Shown: one piece after another, positions 20,900-31,561 of the stretch
Position numbering within the stretch: position 1 is the first letter of the stretch
Layout of the letters: the number at the start of each line of letters is the position of its first letter
Source: Ariolimax columbianus
Taxonomy: Eukaryota > Mollusca > Gastropoda > Stylommatophora > Arionidae
Length of the DNA stretch: 64,000 nucleotides
NCBI GenBank assembly: GCA_036924085.1
Contig: JAVGWX010000004.1
Coordinates: 78,417,090-78,481,089, forward strand
Reading direction: 5' to 3'
The notes under the pieces: generated by a model
What the model saw: only the letters and a program-made list of their open reading frames with translations
Database searches by the model: none
What the model was told of the DNA's origin: nothing
Translations under genes and position numbers: made by a program

Positions 20900-21860
20900 A
20901 CCTAACAATTCACAAAATGAGCAACGGCAATGGATATGACAATGAGCAAAGACCTTTTTCTTTGCGTTGTTTTCGTATGCCCTTTGCATGCCACCAAATA
21001 CGGCGCGTCCATGAAGCGACACGTCAGTCGCAGGTCCTCAATGATTCCCCACAATTTGTCTCGCATGATTCTATCTTTGGGCCAGGCCTTCTCAAATGAG
21101 TTGTGTTGCAGTTGGCAAGTCTTCAAGGTGTAGTGTATGAAAAGTGTATTGTGCAGTCTGTGATGTTTTCACGTTATGTTCTAAGGTGGTAAATTGTGGT
21201 AAACTGTTCCCTGTTCAGTCTGTTGATGGTGTCGGTGGGTATTTGCTGTTTCTTCTCTTTTTCCACCGTTTTTATAGTTGTTTTGGCAGTGATATTTGGT
21301 GGATCAAATTGTTCTCCGTGTTTGCCCGTCCTGGTCTTCTCAATTCCCGATATGCCATAGTCAGCGCACCAGTGCTAGACCTCATCAAAAGACAGCACAC
21401 CAAAATGGTTCGGCCACGCGACACGTCAAACACCAGATAATATCCCAAGAAAGCAATGATATGCTATATGATACAATGGATACAAAGCCAAGGGGGACCA
21501 CGCACAAGATGGATAGCAGAAATAACAGATGCAGAAAAGCTCAAAGTGTGCAAAGGACATACTAGGGCCTGGTCAAGAAACGTCTTCATAACCTGACGCT
21601 GAAAGGCACAAGCAGGACACAAGCGAGAAGAAGTGAGCTGGGATCCACTGGAGAGTGATTTTGTTGTGATATGAAAGTTTATTTAGCTGACTGATCAGTT
21701 CTCTGTCCATGTTATCTCGGGCCTCCCATTGCGGCGCCTGCAGGATTTCAACGCAGTCGCACACAGTCACAAACTGTTGTCCTTTAACTCTTTTCCTCCA
21801 TTAGTTTGGAGTGTTTGATTGTTGCTTTGTACTTGAATGTGTTGATGATTCCCCGGCAGC
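20900..21860 (-). pseudogene. Family H LINE (element-1 subtype): RNase H to C-terminus, interrupted
   Basis: Minus strand, upstream piece (21,860-21,640): KHSKLMEEKS, VCDCVEILQAPQWEARDNMD, RELISQLNKLSYHNKI, TLQWIPAH. Downstream piece (21,343-20,900): EQFDPPNI, IPTDTINRLNREQFTTIYHL, AWPKDRIMRDKLWGIIEDLR, LTCRFMDAPYLVACKGH. It closely parallels the element at 43.1-50.3 kb, whose matching strings are INRLNRKQYTTI and DKLWGTIEDLRLTCHFMDAA. About 300 bp of another LINE is inserted in the middle. Confidence 0.8.
21344..21640 (+). pseudogene. LINE 3' fragment inserted in the family H copy
   Basis: Plus-strand reading APVLDLIKRQHTKMVRPRD, then the GGPRTRWIAEITDAEKLKV tail, then CKGHTRAWS. The same family occurs at 41,417-41,600 and 41,985-42,205 (PPVPDLFKRQQTKWFDHV). 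This is a basic RT C-terminus. It replaces roughly 50 bp of the host element around the HCDIPGNE motif, so the insertion came with a deletion or later loss. Confidence 0.7.
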
Positions 21861-22499
21861 ACTTGCGTCTTCTTTGCTCCTGTCCTCTAGTAGAATAATG
21901 AGTCCATTCCCTTCTTTCGCTGCTGTATCTTATGGCGATCCATGTATTGTAGACATGGATAGAGGACAGAGTTATCAGTACGGTCTTTTCTTTCAGACCT
22001 GAGACGGCAGCCATATTAGCTAGAGAGTGGCAAAGAATGTTTGAAGCACGGCACGCCACTTAGGAAATAGTAGGCCAAACAAGAAATGATAATAGATTAA
22101 CGAATGAGTATAAGCACTTTAACACACCAGTACACACTCACATACACACCGTGTGACACATATACAAACAATAATAAGAGTGACAGATAAAGGAAACGTG
22201 ATATATGAATGTGCAGGGGGAAGTGCGTAAATGTAAGGAATGTCGTATTGTGTATCGACTATTGGCCTTCATTACCGTCGCAGCTTCGATTTATCTATTT
22301 TGTTATAGTCGGTAGAGGAAATAAGGATACCCTCTGGGGGTCTGAAGACTCTCAACAAAGACATTCTCAACACAGTTCGATCTTCTGATGGCGGGACTAG
22401 TCATACTAGCTGTTGTAGAGATACGGTGCGAGTCACTACTTCCCTGAACCAACAAGGGAATGATAGATGACGAACGTAAGTCACATCTCATCGTCCTTA
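21861..22499. other. Unassigned
   Basis: No gene recognised. A minus-strand frame here has no recognisable motif. Confidence 0.3.
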
Positions 22500-22795
22500 T
22501 CATGTAGCATGTCCTTGGCAGAACGTCGCTCTCCTCACAGCCATTCGATAGGAATTTCGATCATCAATTAGTCAACCCGCCTGCTCCATGTTTAGGGTGT
22601 CCTTGGTCGGCCTCCGCCTCATTTCCTGGAACAATGTCCAGCAGGACTGCTTTTCCAGTCTGTCATGACGCTTGATGTAACCTAAAAACCTCCGTTTCCG
22701 AAACATAAAGTGGGTTATAGGCCAGTTCTCTTCGACACTCAGAGATTGCAGGATGGCTTATCTAGGGGATTGAAAAGTGATGTGACACCACATGC
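22500..22795 (-). pseudogene. Family K LINE C-terminal fragment
   Basis: Minus strand: RKRRFLGYIKRHDRLEKQSC, then RRRPTKDTLNMEQAGGLTN, then the ATFYKGHAT-like end (SDVLPRTCYMI in a shifted frame). It finishes at the catgtagcatg sequence, as do other family K copies. Frames are broken. Confidence 0.7.
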
Positions 22796-23340
22796 TGCCT
22801 TGCAGGTAACAGTTGATGACTATGGGGAGTCAGCACGAATAAAAGGACTTACTGAGAAGAGATTGCCAGGTCGGGGCTGAAAATGCAGCACAGGGAATGA
22901 GCTGGCAGCAGTCTCATAGCTCGCTGCATGCATCAGGGTCGGTCAGCGAAACCAAACTGACCAAAGACAATATCCCGCCTCCGAGTCGCGGCCTTGGAAA
23001 CAGGCAGCACTAGTACAGTCTGGCTGCGAGAATATGGATCGCAGTGGCAAAGCAAGCCCGGTACCAAAAAAAAGCCGGCTGAAACCCGGATGTGTCGGAC
23101 CGAAAGGCTCAGAGATTATATCCATCGCGGAGGCTCAGTGAAAGGGTACATTCCGAAACAAACAACAACACAATACTCACGATTCCACAGCCGGTTTCCC
23201 CAATGTAAGCCCTGCATGTAGCAGGGTGTGCCGTTCCAACTTTGGCCTTTACAGCCATCAGATAACACATTTCGCAGTAATTATTATTATGATCAGTTAA
23301 ATGATTGGTACAGAATCAGTTTCCGTTTACTTCAAACGGG
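22796..23340. other. Mostly unassigned; SINE G-like remnant near 23,050-23,110
   Basis: ggtaccaaaaaaaagccggctg and ggatgtgtcggaccgaaagg match SINE G middle words. The rest is not recognised. Confidence 0.4.
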
Positions 23341-23344
23341 TTAT

Positions 23345-23478
23345 TTGGCTTGGCTTCGATCGTTCTCAATCTCCTGCTGCTACCAAGCCCTAAAAAGGGC
23401 GTTTCAAGTAGTAGAATGCTGTCCAGAGAACGTAATGCGTTGTGTCGTAGTTTACAGCTTGACTGCGATATTATAGAA
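23345..23478 (-). mobile_element. SINE G 3' fragment
   Basis: Reverse complement of the SINE G end: plus-strand words cgttctcaatctcctgctgc, taccaagccct, cagagaacgtaatgcg, tgtcgtagtttacagcttga. The tail and 5' part are missing. Confidence 0.7.
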
Positions 23479-24005
23479 GACCAGCATTTCTTAAACATTT
23501 CAAATCGGGCCGAAACTTAAAACCAGTTTTCAGGACTTGGGGAGGGACCGCAAACGCATTATATCTACATCGCCCGTTGAGTTACTCTAGTTGGTGATGT
23601 CAACATGCAATTACATTATCACTATCTATGCCATCCGAAGTGACTCAAATTAATGGTATGTACAACATAAATATTTATCGACTTTGTTGAATAGCAACGT
23701 TAATTATGAAGCCATAGCACAAAGCATTATTTGTAAAACGTAACCTATTGCGCGCGCATTGACATGTTTGGTCATCCTAACAGTTGTCATCGGCCGGTAC
23801 GCTAGGTATTCGCCAAACAAACACAATGCTTGTTTTTTTTTTAAATTTTCAGACAATTAATGCCTAGGGACAGCGGCGAAGTAAGGCTGAAAAACACGGT
23901 AATGGACAAATAAGTGAATATGTCGCACACAGAGCTCGTTAATTTAGGAGACAGGACAAGGACAGATGTTTTTAAGGTAGGCTATTGGAAAGTAATGCAA
24001 GTCGC
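23479..24005. other. Unassigned
   Basis: AT-rich, with one T-run near 23,832. No gene or repeat family recognised. Confidence 0.3.
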
Positions 24006-24009
24006 ATGC

Positions 24010-24400
24010 AAGAAGGACATGAAGTCATGTGACATCACATCTGAAAGCTAGGAAACGATTGCTCAGGATCGAGCCGCTTGGAGACAGACAGTTGAAAGGG
24101 GTATAGTAGCTGCCGACACTCCTAGAGGCCTTCTGGCTGCAGAGAAAGATATGAGAGATCAGGAAAGGGGGGGGGGATTCTACGGCAAAGCCAGTATCTT
24201 CAGCATGGTTGTAGGATCTGTGGCAGAGACTGTCGCAGGCGGATCGGCTTGTACAGTCATAGCAGACAGTGTCGAAATACAGGAGACAGAGCTGGATAAA
24301 ACTCTCAGGGCTCCACGCGCACGGTCTGCAGAGACAGACGCCAATGATGATGTTGATGATTACAAAGTAGAGACACAAGTGAACTCCCACCCCCGCATAA
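24010..24400 (+). pseudogene. RTE-like LINE C-terminal fragment
   Basis: Reads KDMKSCDITSESWETIAQDR, AAWRQTVERGIVAADTPRGL, LAAEKDMRD, then an EIQETELDKTLRAPRARS end. It is a diverged partner of 34,448-34,890, which has KRDLESCNTSSKGLETIDQD and EIQETELDKTHRARRALS. The two share a zinc-finger-like segment in the 34.7 kb copy that is degraded here. No catalytic RT remains. Confidence 0.7.
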
Positions 24401-24443
24401 AGTACTCCTTCATTTAAGAAAGATGGCCAGGAAAGGTGTGTCC

Positions 24444-24838
24444 AGATACGCTGTTACGGGACCAAGAGGCTGAACAGTGCATGAGCTGCAGCGGTCAGCT
24501 ACCCATAGCTGACTGCTAGCGTCAGGACCAGCGATCCAGTGCTGCCAAGACCCTTCTACACCTCCACGCGGTGATCCTAGATAACAGGCTCCAACAGAGC
24601 ATGCTGACTAAGGAGAAGGGGTCGAAGTGGGAAGACTTAACCCGATACTAAAAAAAAGCCTGCTGTCGAAGACGGTTGTGTTGGGACTAAAGGTACAAAT
24701 ATGGTAGTCATAATGTAAACTAGCGACACAACGCATGCCGTTCTCCGGACTACATCCTGCTACTTGCAAAGCCCTGTTCATGGCTTGGTAGCGGGAGATT
24801 GAGAACGAACGCAGAAGGAGAAGAAGATACGCTGTTAC
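24444..24838 (+). mobile_element. SINE G: full-length copy bounded by a 14-bp TSD
   Basis: The insertion spans 24,458-24,824 (367 bp), flanked by perfect copies of agatacgctgttac at 24,444-24,457 and 24,825-24,838. It begins gggaccaagaggctgaacag and ends gagaacgaacgcagaaggag plus a GAA tail. This copy defines the family. Others lie at 6.05, 7.60, 14.42, 17.2, 18.9, 23.35(-), 28.22(-), 54.0 and 55.28 kb. I see no canonical box A/B pair, so its RNA ancestor is uncertain. The tail resembles that of the family H LINEs. Confidence 0.9.
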
Positions 24839-25302
24839 AATATATAGACACCGATCAACTGATCGACATACAACACTCATCAAAGTTCATACGGAGAAGA
24901 GTGTGGTTTAGGTTTTATGAACTTTGCTTTGCTTGTAATCCAGGTTAAAATAACATCGCGCTCAGACTGATCATGCCATGACTTTTTCTATGACATGCCC
25001 GCTTCTCTCATTCGACCCAGCTGTAAATGGGTACATAACGAAGCCAAGACAAAACTTCGGAACCGCCACAGGAGCAGCGGAGTCCATGCTATATCGTCGG
25101 CACTTTTAGCAATAAAAGGGAACGAGCACGTATCGCGGCGACCAGGTGCAATGAAGTCGGTTCGATTAGTCATTTTCCATTTGTTTTTTCCAATCTAGGG
25201 AAGCGGTCAAGGACATATTCGGACATGCGCGTTAAGACAGGTCATTATAAAGTATAATATGGCAGCGAGATTTGGACAACCTACTCCAAACAAGAGTACA
25301 GG
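24839..25302. other. Unassigned
   Basis: Contains cccagctgtaaatgggtacataacg near 25,017-25,041, a word from the AACTGGCCACC-type SINE. Otherwise unrecognised. Confidence 0.3.
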
Positions 25303-25545
25303 CTTGGGTGGTCGCTGTAGTTAAGAGGTTAAGCCACTCTCCTCTCACAGTGATGAACCGAAACGGTGGGTGATCGAATCCCGCAAGTTTCAAGCGACCC
25401 CTGGTCTCACGGTAGGTAAGACCAGAGTGCCTGCACCCCTAGTTACCTCCAGTCGTCTCGACCAATAGTCTTGCCACTGATCCAAGGTAACTCGGGTCAA
25501 GAGTGAGATTGATGACGAGTGCAGCTTCTTCTTCACGTTAATCCT
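25303..25545 (+). mobile_element. Probable tRNA-derived SINE
   Basis: A box-A-like gtagttaagagg (about 25,316) and box-B-like tgatcgaatccc (about 25,371) lie about 50 bp apart. The rest of the unit is unrelated: caagcgacccctggtctcac, gtagttacctccagtcgtct-like words. No acceptor stem closes it, so it is not a tRNA gene. No TSD was found by eye. Confidence 0.5.
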
Positions 25546-25599
25546 CATACAGCCCACATCACATTATTAATACAAAACCGTCTGATGTTGTGGCCATCA

Positions 25600-26065
25600 T
25601 CGCTTCGTGATGGGCAATAACCTACGGCGCCTGCCATTCATTCTTGGAATTACATGGAGGGACAGAGTGACAAAAGCAGAGGTGCACTCTCGTACCGATC
25701 TCCCAAGCATGTACACTCTCCATAGGCAGCGAAGAGTACGATGGTTTGGTGTTGATCTCCGCATGGAAGACGGTCGCATCCCCAAAGATATCCTACTAAG
25801 TATAGCCGAAGCCTTCATGTCTGTTTGTTGAATACCATCATTCCAAGTAAGTACATTATCTCTATGGACAATTGGCGGATGGCATAAGAACAATCGACCG
25901 ACAACAGTTGAGGTTCAAAGATGTGTGTAAGCCTGATATGAAGGCCCTGTGCATGAATATGACAGTTTTGGGAAGACGCTTGGCGAAGAGAAGCTCTTGC
26001 AACACAGAGAAGTGAAAAGACAACGCCGCAAGGAGAAAGACAACAAAAGATAAGTATATCTATTT
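25600..26065 (+). pseudogene. RTE-like LINE C-terminal fragment with internal break
   Basis: Reads LGITWRDRVTKAEVHSRTDL, PSMYTLHRQRRVRWFGVDLR, MEDGRIPKDILL. This is a classic RTE-like C-terminal stretch. After a 60-bp interruption it continues with LRFKDVCKPDMKAL and CNTEK-KDNAARRK. The YADD domain is missing. It is related to 33,515-33,815 by the shared ending EVKRQRRKEK. Confidence 0.75.
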
Positions 26066-26099
26066 TGTTTGTCACTCCAAGCCATAACAGCTGATAGTC

Positions 26100-26300
26100 A
26101 TGCCTGAAAGGGACTACTACTTACACAGTATAGACACGGTGAATTCACCGCATGCAGTACTCCTTAACCCAATGCAAAGGATCAAAACAGGTGTATTAAA
26201 ACAGGCTATTATAAAGTACAGACACAGGTGAACGAACCGCTTGCAGCACTCCTTAACCTAAGGCAAAGGTTGAAGACAGGTGAATCCAGCCAGGTGTGTT
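26100..26300. repeat. Imperfect tandem duplication, about 85-bp unit
   Basis: Two diverged copies share tatagacacggtgaa / tacagacacaggtgaa, gcagtactccttaaccc / gcagcactccttaacct, and aggtgtatt / aggtgaatc. Origin not identified. Confidence 0.5.
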
Positions 26301-26794
26301 CAGACGGACTATTGGTGAACTGTCCGCACACAAAAACTGCCTAATCCCTGAGATGACGACGATGACATTTCATGCGGGGGATCATTTATCATATCGCACA
26401 CACCTGAGCAATCATTGGCTACTATTTATGGGGGAAGAAATGAGCCTTCCCCACGAAATAACGACAATGTATATACAGGTCAGACAGGGATACGCGAATG
26501 GTTAAGTTAAGGTATTCAGCCCTTTATCAAAGCTGAATGCTTTCTATCCCTGCTGAAATAATGCTTATTATTCGTTGATGACCAAACTGACCTTCACGTA
26601 CAGACAGTTACAACATCATTGCGCTTATCCCTGCGGCTAGAATACAAATCTTCATTTACGTTTAATATTTGTTAGAGGTCAGTCGGCAAGAAAACCAGTT
26701 CACTACCTCACCGGTTTGCGACTCCTGTCTGTAACATTATAGAGGTAGGCCTTGACTTGGATGAGGGGAAGTAGTCGTCCCAGAACAAGATAGG
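26301..26794. other. Unassigned
   Basis: No gene or repeat family recognised. Confidence 0.3.
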
Positions 26795-27605
26795 TATAAC
26801 TTAACTTTATGCCTTTATGCTGGTTTAGAAGACTCCGCAGAATCTGCATACAACCAGATTCATTTACATTTCCTTGCTCTAAAAGCTATGCGCATCCAAT
26901 CTATTCTTAAATGCATTAACTGTCCCTGCCTCCACTACTTTCTGTGGAAATGCATTCCAAGCATTCATCACTCTCTAAAAAAATATTTCCTAATATCTAA
27001 TCTGGACCTTTCTTTAATTAATTTGCAGCTATGTGCTCTTGTTCTTGTAGGTGGTTTTATTTTGTAAAACTGGTTAGTCTAATTTATTCTTTCCTTTGAT
27101 TTATCTTATAAACATGGATTAGGTCACAATAAATTCTTTTCTTTTCTAGACAATGCAAGCCGGTTTTTCTGAGTCTTTCCTCATAACTGTAATTCTGGAA
27201 TCCCACTATCAGCTTTGTCACTCTTTTTTGTATTCTTTCCAGCATGTTTATATCCCCTCTATGATAAGGACTCCACACCTGTACACAGTACTCCAATCTA
27301 GGTCTAACTTAACTAATGCTTTATACAGTTTGACATTCACTTCCTTGCTTCTAAGTTTAATGTTTCTTTTTATCATACCTAACATTGCATTTGTCTTTTT
27401 CACTGCTACCTGGACTTGCTCACTCATTTTACCTGTATGATCTATTATAACTTATGGGTTCCTTTCCTTTTCTATCATTCTAATATTGTTCTTGTCCATT
27501 CTGTAATTATGTTACATATTGGATCTACCTATGTGGATGACTGCACAGTTATCTAAACTCCATTTACCAGCTTACAGACCAGTCTCGAATTATATCTAAA
27601 CCAAA
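26795..27605 (-). pseudogene. CR1-like LINE 3' fragment (family C)
   Basis: Minus strand order: MDKNNIRMIEKE, QVQVAVKKTNAMLGMIKRNI, LYKALVKLDLEYCVQVWSPY, HRGDINMLERIQKRVTKLIV, GFQNYSYEERLRKTG, then NAWNAFPQKVVEAGTVNAFK. This is the typical CR1-like region downstream of the FADD box. The non-coding tail forms a hairpin at 26,820-26,856 (ctggtt...aaccag arms with gattc/gagtc inside) and ends cataaagttaag. Stops and frame changes are present. The RT catalytic part is missing. Confidence 0.85.
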
Positions 27606-27624
27606 TATATATCCAGGACATCAC

Positions 27625-27715
27625 TAACAGTTTGAAGTCCTTCCCACAAATAGATCGGTCCAACATAACAGAGACATACTACTCCTTCCCACAAATAGAT
27701 CGGTCCAACTCAGTC
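27625..27715. repeat. Short direct duplication
   Basis: tccttcccacaaatagatcg with gtccaac occurs twice, about 48 bp apart, just upstream of the family T fragment. Confidence 0.7.
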
Positions 27716-27779
27716 TTAAGCTGTATTGATTGTTATGCTGTTACATGTTTATGTTTGTTATTTCTTGAATCCATCTCAT

Positions 27780-28205
27780 ACAAAGTATGTCAAATGAGAT
27801 TGCATGCCATACAACAAAGAGTCCAGTCCTTCGTTAACAGATGCCTACGAAGGATAATGGGCGTACGTTGTGGCAGGACATGGTGAGGAATGAAGGCCTA
27901 TTGGAAATAGGCCAACAACATCCACTGGAACAACAAATTAAGTGAAGAAAATGGGGCTGGAAGGACAAGCGCTGCGGAAGGCACAGTCTAACATAGCCAG
28001 GCAGGCTCTTACATGGAATCCTCAAGGGAAGAGAGGTAGACCCAAAAGTACGCGAAGAAGAGAACGTGAAAAGGAACTAAGATTAAATGATTACACCTGG
28101 GGAGAGGAAGAAAGAGCAGCCCAGGACCGTGCATGCTGGCGGGATGCTGTCAATGGCATATGCCCAGAGAGGATTGAAAGGCCTTGATTGATTGTATTGG
28201 TTGTT
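27780..28205 (+). pseudogene. Family T (RTE-like) LINE 3' fragment
   Basis: Reads HAIQQRVQSFVNRCLRRIMG, then after frame shifts LRKAQSNIARQALTWNPQGK, RGRPKSTRRREREKELRLND, YTWGEEERAAQDRACWRDAV, NGICPERIERP, ending in ccttgattgattgtattgg. It is the best-preserved C-terminus of this family in the window. The (TTGA)n end matches the copies at 1.24, 29.9 and 55.64 kb. RT catalytic domains are absent. Confidence 0.85.
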
Positions 28206-28217
28206 ATAGTGTTCTCT

Positions 28218-28392
28218 GCTACAGGTCTTCTTCTGCGTTTGTTCTCAATCTCCGGCTACTAATCCCTGAACAGGATTTGCAAGTAGCAGAATGTAGTCCA
28301 GAGAACGGAATGCGCTGTGTCTCTAGTTTACAGCTTGACTGCATTATTTGCACCTTTTGGTCCGACACATCCGTCTTCAGCAGAGCTACAGG
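28218..28392 (-). mobile_element. SINE G 3' half
   Basis: Reverse orientation: tcttcttctgcgtttgttct, caatctccggctactaatcc, gagaacggaatgcgctgtgt, tttacagcttgactgca, ttttggtccgacacatccg. It follows immediately after the family T 3' end. Confidence 0.8.
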
Positions 28393-28812
28393 TCTACGCT
28401 TGTTATTTCTTCTGTCCATCTGATACAGAGTACGCCAAGGAGATTGCACGCATGCACACCAGACACAGAATAAACATCAAAACTATCTGTCGCATAATCA
28501 TTCTAGATATTAAACATGAAAGAAAAATAGTGCATGTAATATGACAAGCAAATGAGTAAAGCAGGCAAAAAGATATTAAAGGGCCAAGGAAATGTAAAGA
28601 ATAGATCAAAAGAATAATTTGAACAGTTCATGAGAGTAAGAGAAAGAGAGAAACAGACAGACACAAACACCCATATATACACGTTGTGTAGAAACTGCAC
28701 AGACAAGAAAGGTTGGGGTCAGAATGAAAAATGGTATGGTCCAAGCGAGAATGGGAAGGTGGGCTACTAAATCAACATTATTGCCTCACTGTACATTGGT
28801 TTCTCAAAACTC
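28393..28812. other. Unassigned
   Basis: No gene recognised. Purine-rich on the plus strand, with short GAGAAAGAGAG runs near 28,640. Confidence 0.3.
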
Positions 28813-29400
28813 ATGATGTTGTTGAATGTCCAGGATGAGTAATTTTACTGCACCCCGTTGTTTTTTTTCAAATGCCTGCACTGAGTAAGTTTACTCTTTT
28901 GTGCGCCTTGTAAAAAGGCATTAAGTGGTGGGATGCAGTAGTTTTCCCTCACATCCTGATAAAGGAGGACTCCGGGGTACTCCAGGCAGTTGTGCTATGT
29001 ATGGCGTCATCTGCTTGTCGCTCACTACTATGGGGATCACTTCAATCTCTCATATTGTTACACAGGCAGCCATGAAACCAGCCCGTTTGCAAGGAGGGCT
29101 ATGAGGAAGTCGAGGTGAGGATCTTGACCAGTATGTTTTGCCTGACCCTGACTAAAATGTCTGATCAGTATGTTTTGCCTGACCAGACGTCAGTCTTCCT
29201 CCCCTTACTGCACCCTGAAAAGGATGTTAAGTGGAGGGTTGCAGTAGTTTTTCCTCACATCCGGAGTGTGCTGATGATGGTGGACCGGGGTTCTCCAGGT
29301 GGTTGTGCTACGCTTCATCTGTGTGACGATCACTGCTACGGGGATCACGTCGATCCCAACCTCGTTAGTCGGACTGATATAGTCTGTTAGCAACATATAA
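28813..29400 (-). mobile_element. SINE Q interrupted by a second SINE Q
   Basis: The outer copy consists of 28,813-28,855 (ttgttgaatgtccaggatga...) and 29,205-29,400 (ctgcaccctgaaaaggatg, then ttaagtggagggttgcag). The word ttactgcaccc occurs at both junctions (28,845-28,855 and 29,205-29,215), an 11-bp TSD produced by the inner copy. The 5' end of the outer copy is not clearly defined. Confidence 0.8.
28856..29204 (-). mobile_element. Inner SINE Q insertion, 349 bp
   Basis: Starts on the plus strand with cgttgttttttttcaaatgc (its tail) and ends with gaccagacgtcagtcttcct. It lies between the two ttactgcaccc repeats. Its 5' end carries two units of the tgttttgcctgac / gatcagta motif, the same motif that forms the array at 20.46-20.87 kb. 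Confidence 0.85.
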
Positions 29401-29429
29401 AGATCCTGAAAAAGCAAGATTCATATAAA

Positions 29430-29900
29430 AGTTTAAATATTGAACGCCAGTGTCAAGTCAGTGCAGCTGTATGGAGAGGCAAAACATGGAGAACGATCAA
29501 GGCCATTCAACAGAGAATCCAGTCACCCGATAAAATATTTCTATGAAGGATAATGAGCATAAAGTGACAGGATACGATAAAAAACGAAGACCTGTGGGAA
29601 AGGAGCTGACAACAGCCATTGGAACAACAAATTAAGAGAAGAAAATGGGGCTGGATAGAACATATGACGAGGAAGGCACCATCCAACATTGCTAGGCATG
29701 CTCTACTATGGAATCCACAAGGGAAGTGAAAGAGAGGCATAACTAAAAATACATACTGAAGAGAATGTGTGCGGAAACTAAACAGTTATACTTGGAGAGG
29801 AGGCAGACATAGAATCACAGACCCGTGCATGCTGGCCAGATGTGGTCAATGGTGTATGCATCAAGAGGAACAAAGGGCGTTGATTGATTGATTTATAGAA
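29430..29900 (+). pseudogene. Family T (RTE-like) LINE 3' fragment, heavily decayed
   Basis: Words parallel to the 27.8 kb copy: gtatggagaggcaaaacatgg (VLLYGxExW region), attcaacagagaatccagtc, ggaacaacaaattaagagaag, catatgacgaggaaggcacc, cttggagaggaggcagaca. It ends in gggcgttgattgattgattt. No open frame survives. Confidence 0.75.
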
Positions 29901-30178
29901 GATGTTTCATAGACCTTATTATGAGTCTTTGTCTTTATGAGGTCGTTTGACCAATTGTCTTGCTAATTGCAGTAGTGATTGTTCCTAGCTAAGAGCAGTC
30001 AGGTACCCATTCTGCTGAAAAATGGGAGGTTACTGTGATTTTATCACACAACAGAGTTTCTCTTAACTAAGTCATATAATAACGTAAGAAATCAGCTGCA
30101 AAAGAGAATAGTTATGGTAACAATGGTATTCAGTAACATGCTGATTTTCAAACAGATAATCAAAATTTGAAAATGAAA
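29901..30178. other. Unassigned
   Basis: No gene or repeat recognised. Confidence 0.3.
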
Positions 30179-30985
30179 ATTGTCAGGTGTTACATATACT
30201 CGCCACTACTTTATGGCGTAGAAACATGAACACTGAATAGCAAGTAGGAAAATATTAATGAAGCTTTCGAAATGTGAGTATATAGAAGAATGGGTCGCAT
30301 TTCTTGGAAAGAGAAGAAAATAAATGTGGAGATATTGAATACGTGGAAGGCAGCGTTTCAAGAAGCAGACAACGTTGTTAAGTAGGCGGATAACATCAGG
30401 AGAAGGACTGAAAAAAAACATATCAGATTGCACTATTACGGCAAGAGACGGAACACATTGGATACGTGGCTCAATCATTTTACTTTGGCCAAAACTATAG
30501 AATTTTGTAAAATCGTTTCGAAGCGAACCTGACAGGCATTGTTTATAGAGTTGACATTCTTGAACCTCTTGCACATCTGGCATTTCAGCGCAGGGGGCAA
30601 GATGCTGTTGTCCAAGAGAACAATGCCCGTCCCCACTGAGCTCAGGTTGTTAATGGCTTCCTCCATCAGCTACATATCACCAGGAAATGTGGTGGTTTTG
30701 AAAACCGGCGTGAAAAGAAAATTACTCATCAAAATCAAGGTTAGATGGTTTAGATATTTTGGCAATATAACAAGATATACCTGCTTGTTTGCTGAAGACC
30801 ATACAGGAGAGTAGGGTGGAAATCAGCCGTTCAAGAGTCAGACAGTGTTATAAGTGGGTGGATAACATCAGGAGATGGACTGAAAAAAAAGCCTGTCAGA
30901 TTGCACCATTACGGCAATAGATACACTGGAGATCGATTGCAGCCGACAATCAATGTGGAGATGTCACTTGAACTAATCACACAAC
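30179..30985 (+). pseudogene. LINE C-terminal fragments in tandem with an intervening block
   Basis: First piece: KIVRCYIYSPLLYGVET, AFEM-VYRRMGRISWKEKKI, a typical RT C-terminal stretch. About 130 bp (30,345-30,475, tgttaagtaggcggataaca, gactgaaaaaaaacatatc) is repeated in diverged form at 30,810-30,950 (tataagtgggtggataacat, gactgaaaaaaaagcctgtc). The second piece reads QCYKWVDNIRRWTEKKACQI. Between them, 30,476-30,690 holds an unrelated block. Confidence 0.65.
30475..30666 (-). other. Unrecognised 63-codon open frame
   Basis: Minus strand reads EEAINNLSSVGTGIVLLDNS, ILPPALKCQMCKRFKNVNSI, NNACQVRFETILQNSIVLAK. It contains a CxxC (CQMC). It sits between two fragments of one LINE family. I cannot place it: it could be a fragment of a DNA transposase or of another retroelement. 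No splice sites or signals suggest a host exon. Confidence 0.3.
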
Positions 30986-31184
30986 CAGTCTCTTTGGTGT
31001 GGGAGCTTTAACAGCTACATCATCCAAACAAATTCAATGACTACAAGTGTCTCCATGCACACCAAAAACATCACTTATTTTTGGTCGCAATCTTTATGAT
31101 GTACATAATGTTAGTCTCATAGCAGACACTGCTGTCAGAGATAAAGTGTTAGAGACTTCATTGAACGAGCCCACTTATTGTTTA

Positions 31185-31560
31185 ATCACAATGGAGACCG
31201 GGATTTTTTTCATGTGGCTCTTCTGGTAAAAATTACCCTGATCTCTGGGTAGTGAGATCGGACTCCTGTGTACAGTGTTGAATACGTTAAAAATTCCTTG
31301 GCAGTTGGAAATCTAAAAAAGTAGGTTTAACTACCACAGTTCGGACAAAATTCAAATTAAAAATCTACCTAAGTTATTGGTACCTTTCCCCAAGTGGTTT
31401 TTTAAGCACAGATATAGATGACGCCTAACTGGCTGCAGGTCTACTTAGTTCTAGTGTTTGAGTCTATTAAGATGGACTTGCACATAGGTAAAAACCACCT
31501 TTCAAGAAACTGGTTGTATACAAACTCTGTAGTCTTCTAAACCAGTATAAAGACGTTAAG
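31185..31560 (+). mobile_element. SINE U: body, central domain and CR1-like hairpin tail
   Basis: The body matches the tRNA-headed copy at 11.2-11.5 kb (accctgatctctgggtagtg, cgttaaaaattccttggcag). The central domain follows (gcctaactggctgcaggtc, agtgtttgagtctattaag, atggacttgcacat). The tail is aaactggttgtatacaaact, ctgtagtcttctaaaccag, gacgttaagtta. The tail and its hairpin (31,510-31,545) match the CR1-like LINE 3' ends. This copy links all three modules. Confidence 0.8.
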
Positions 31561-31561
31561 T

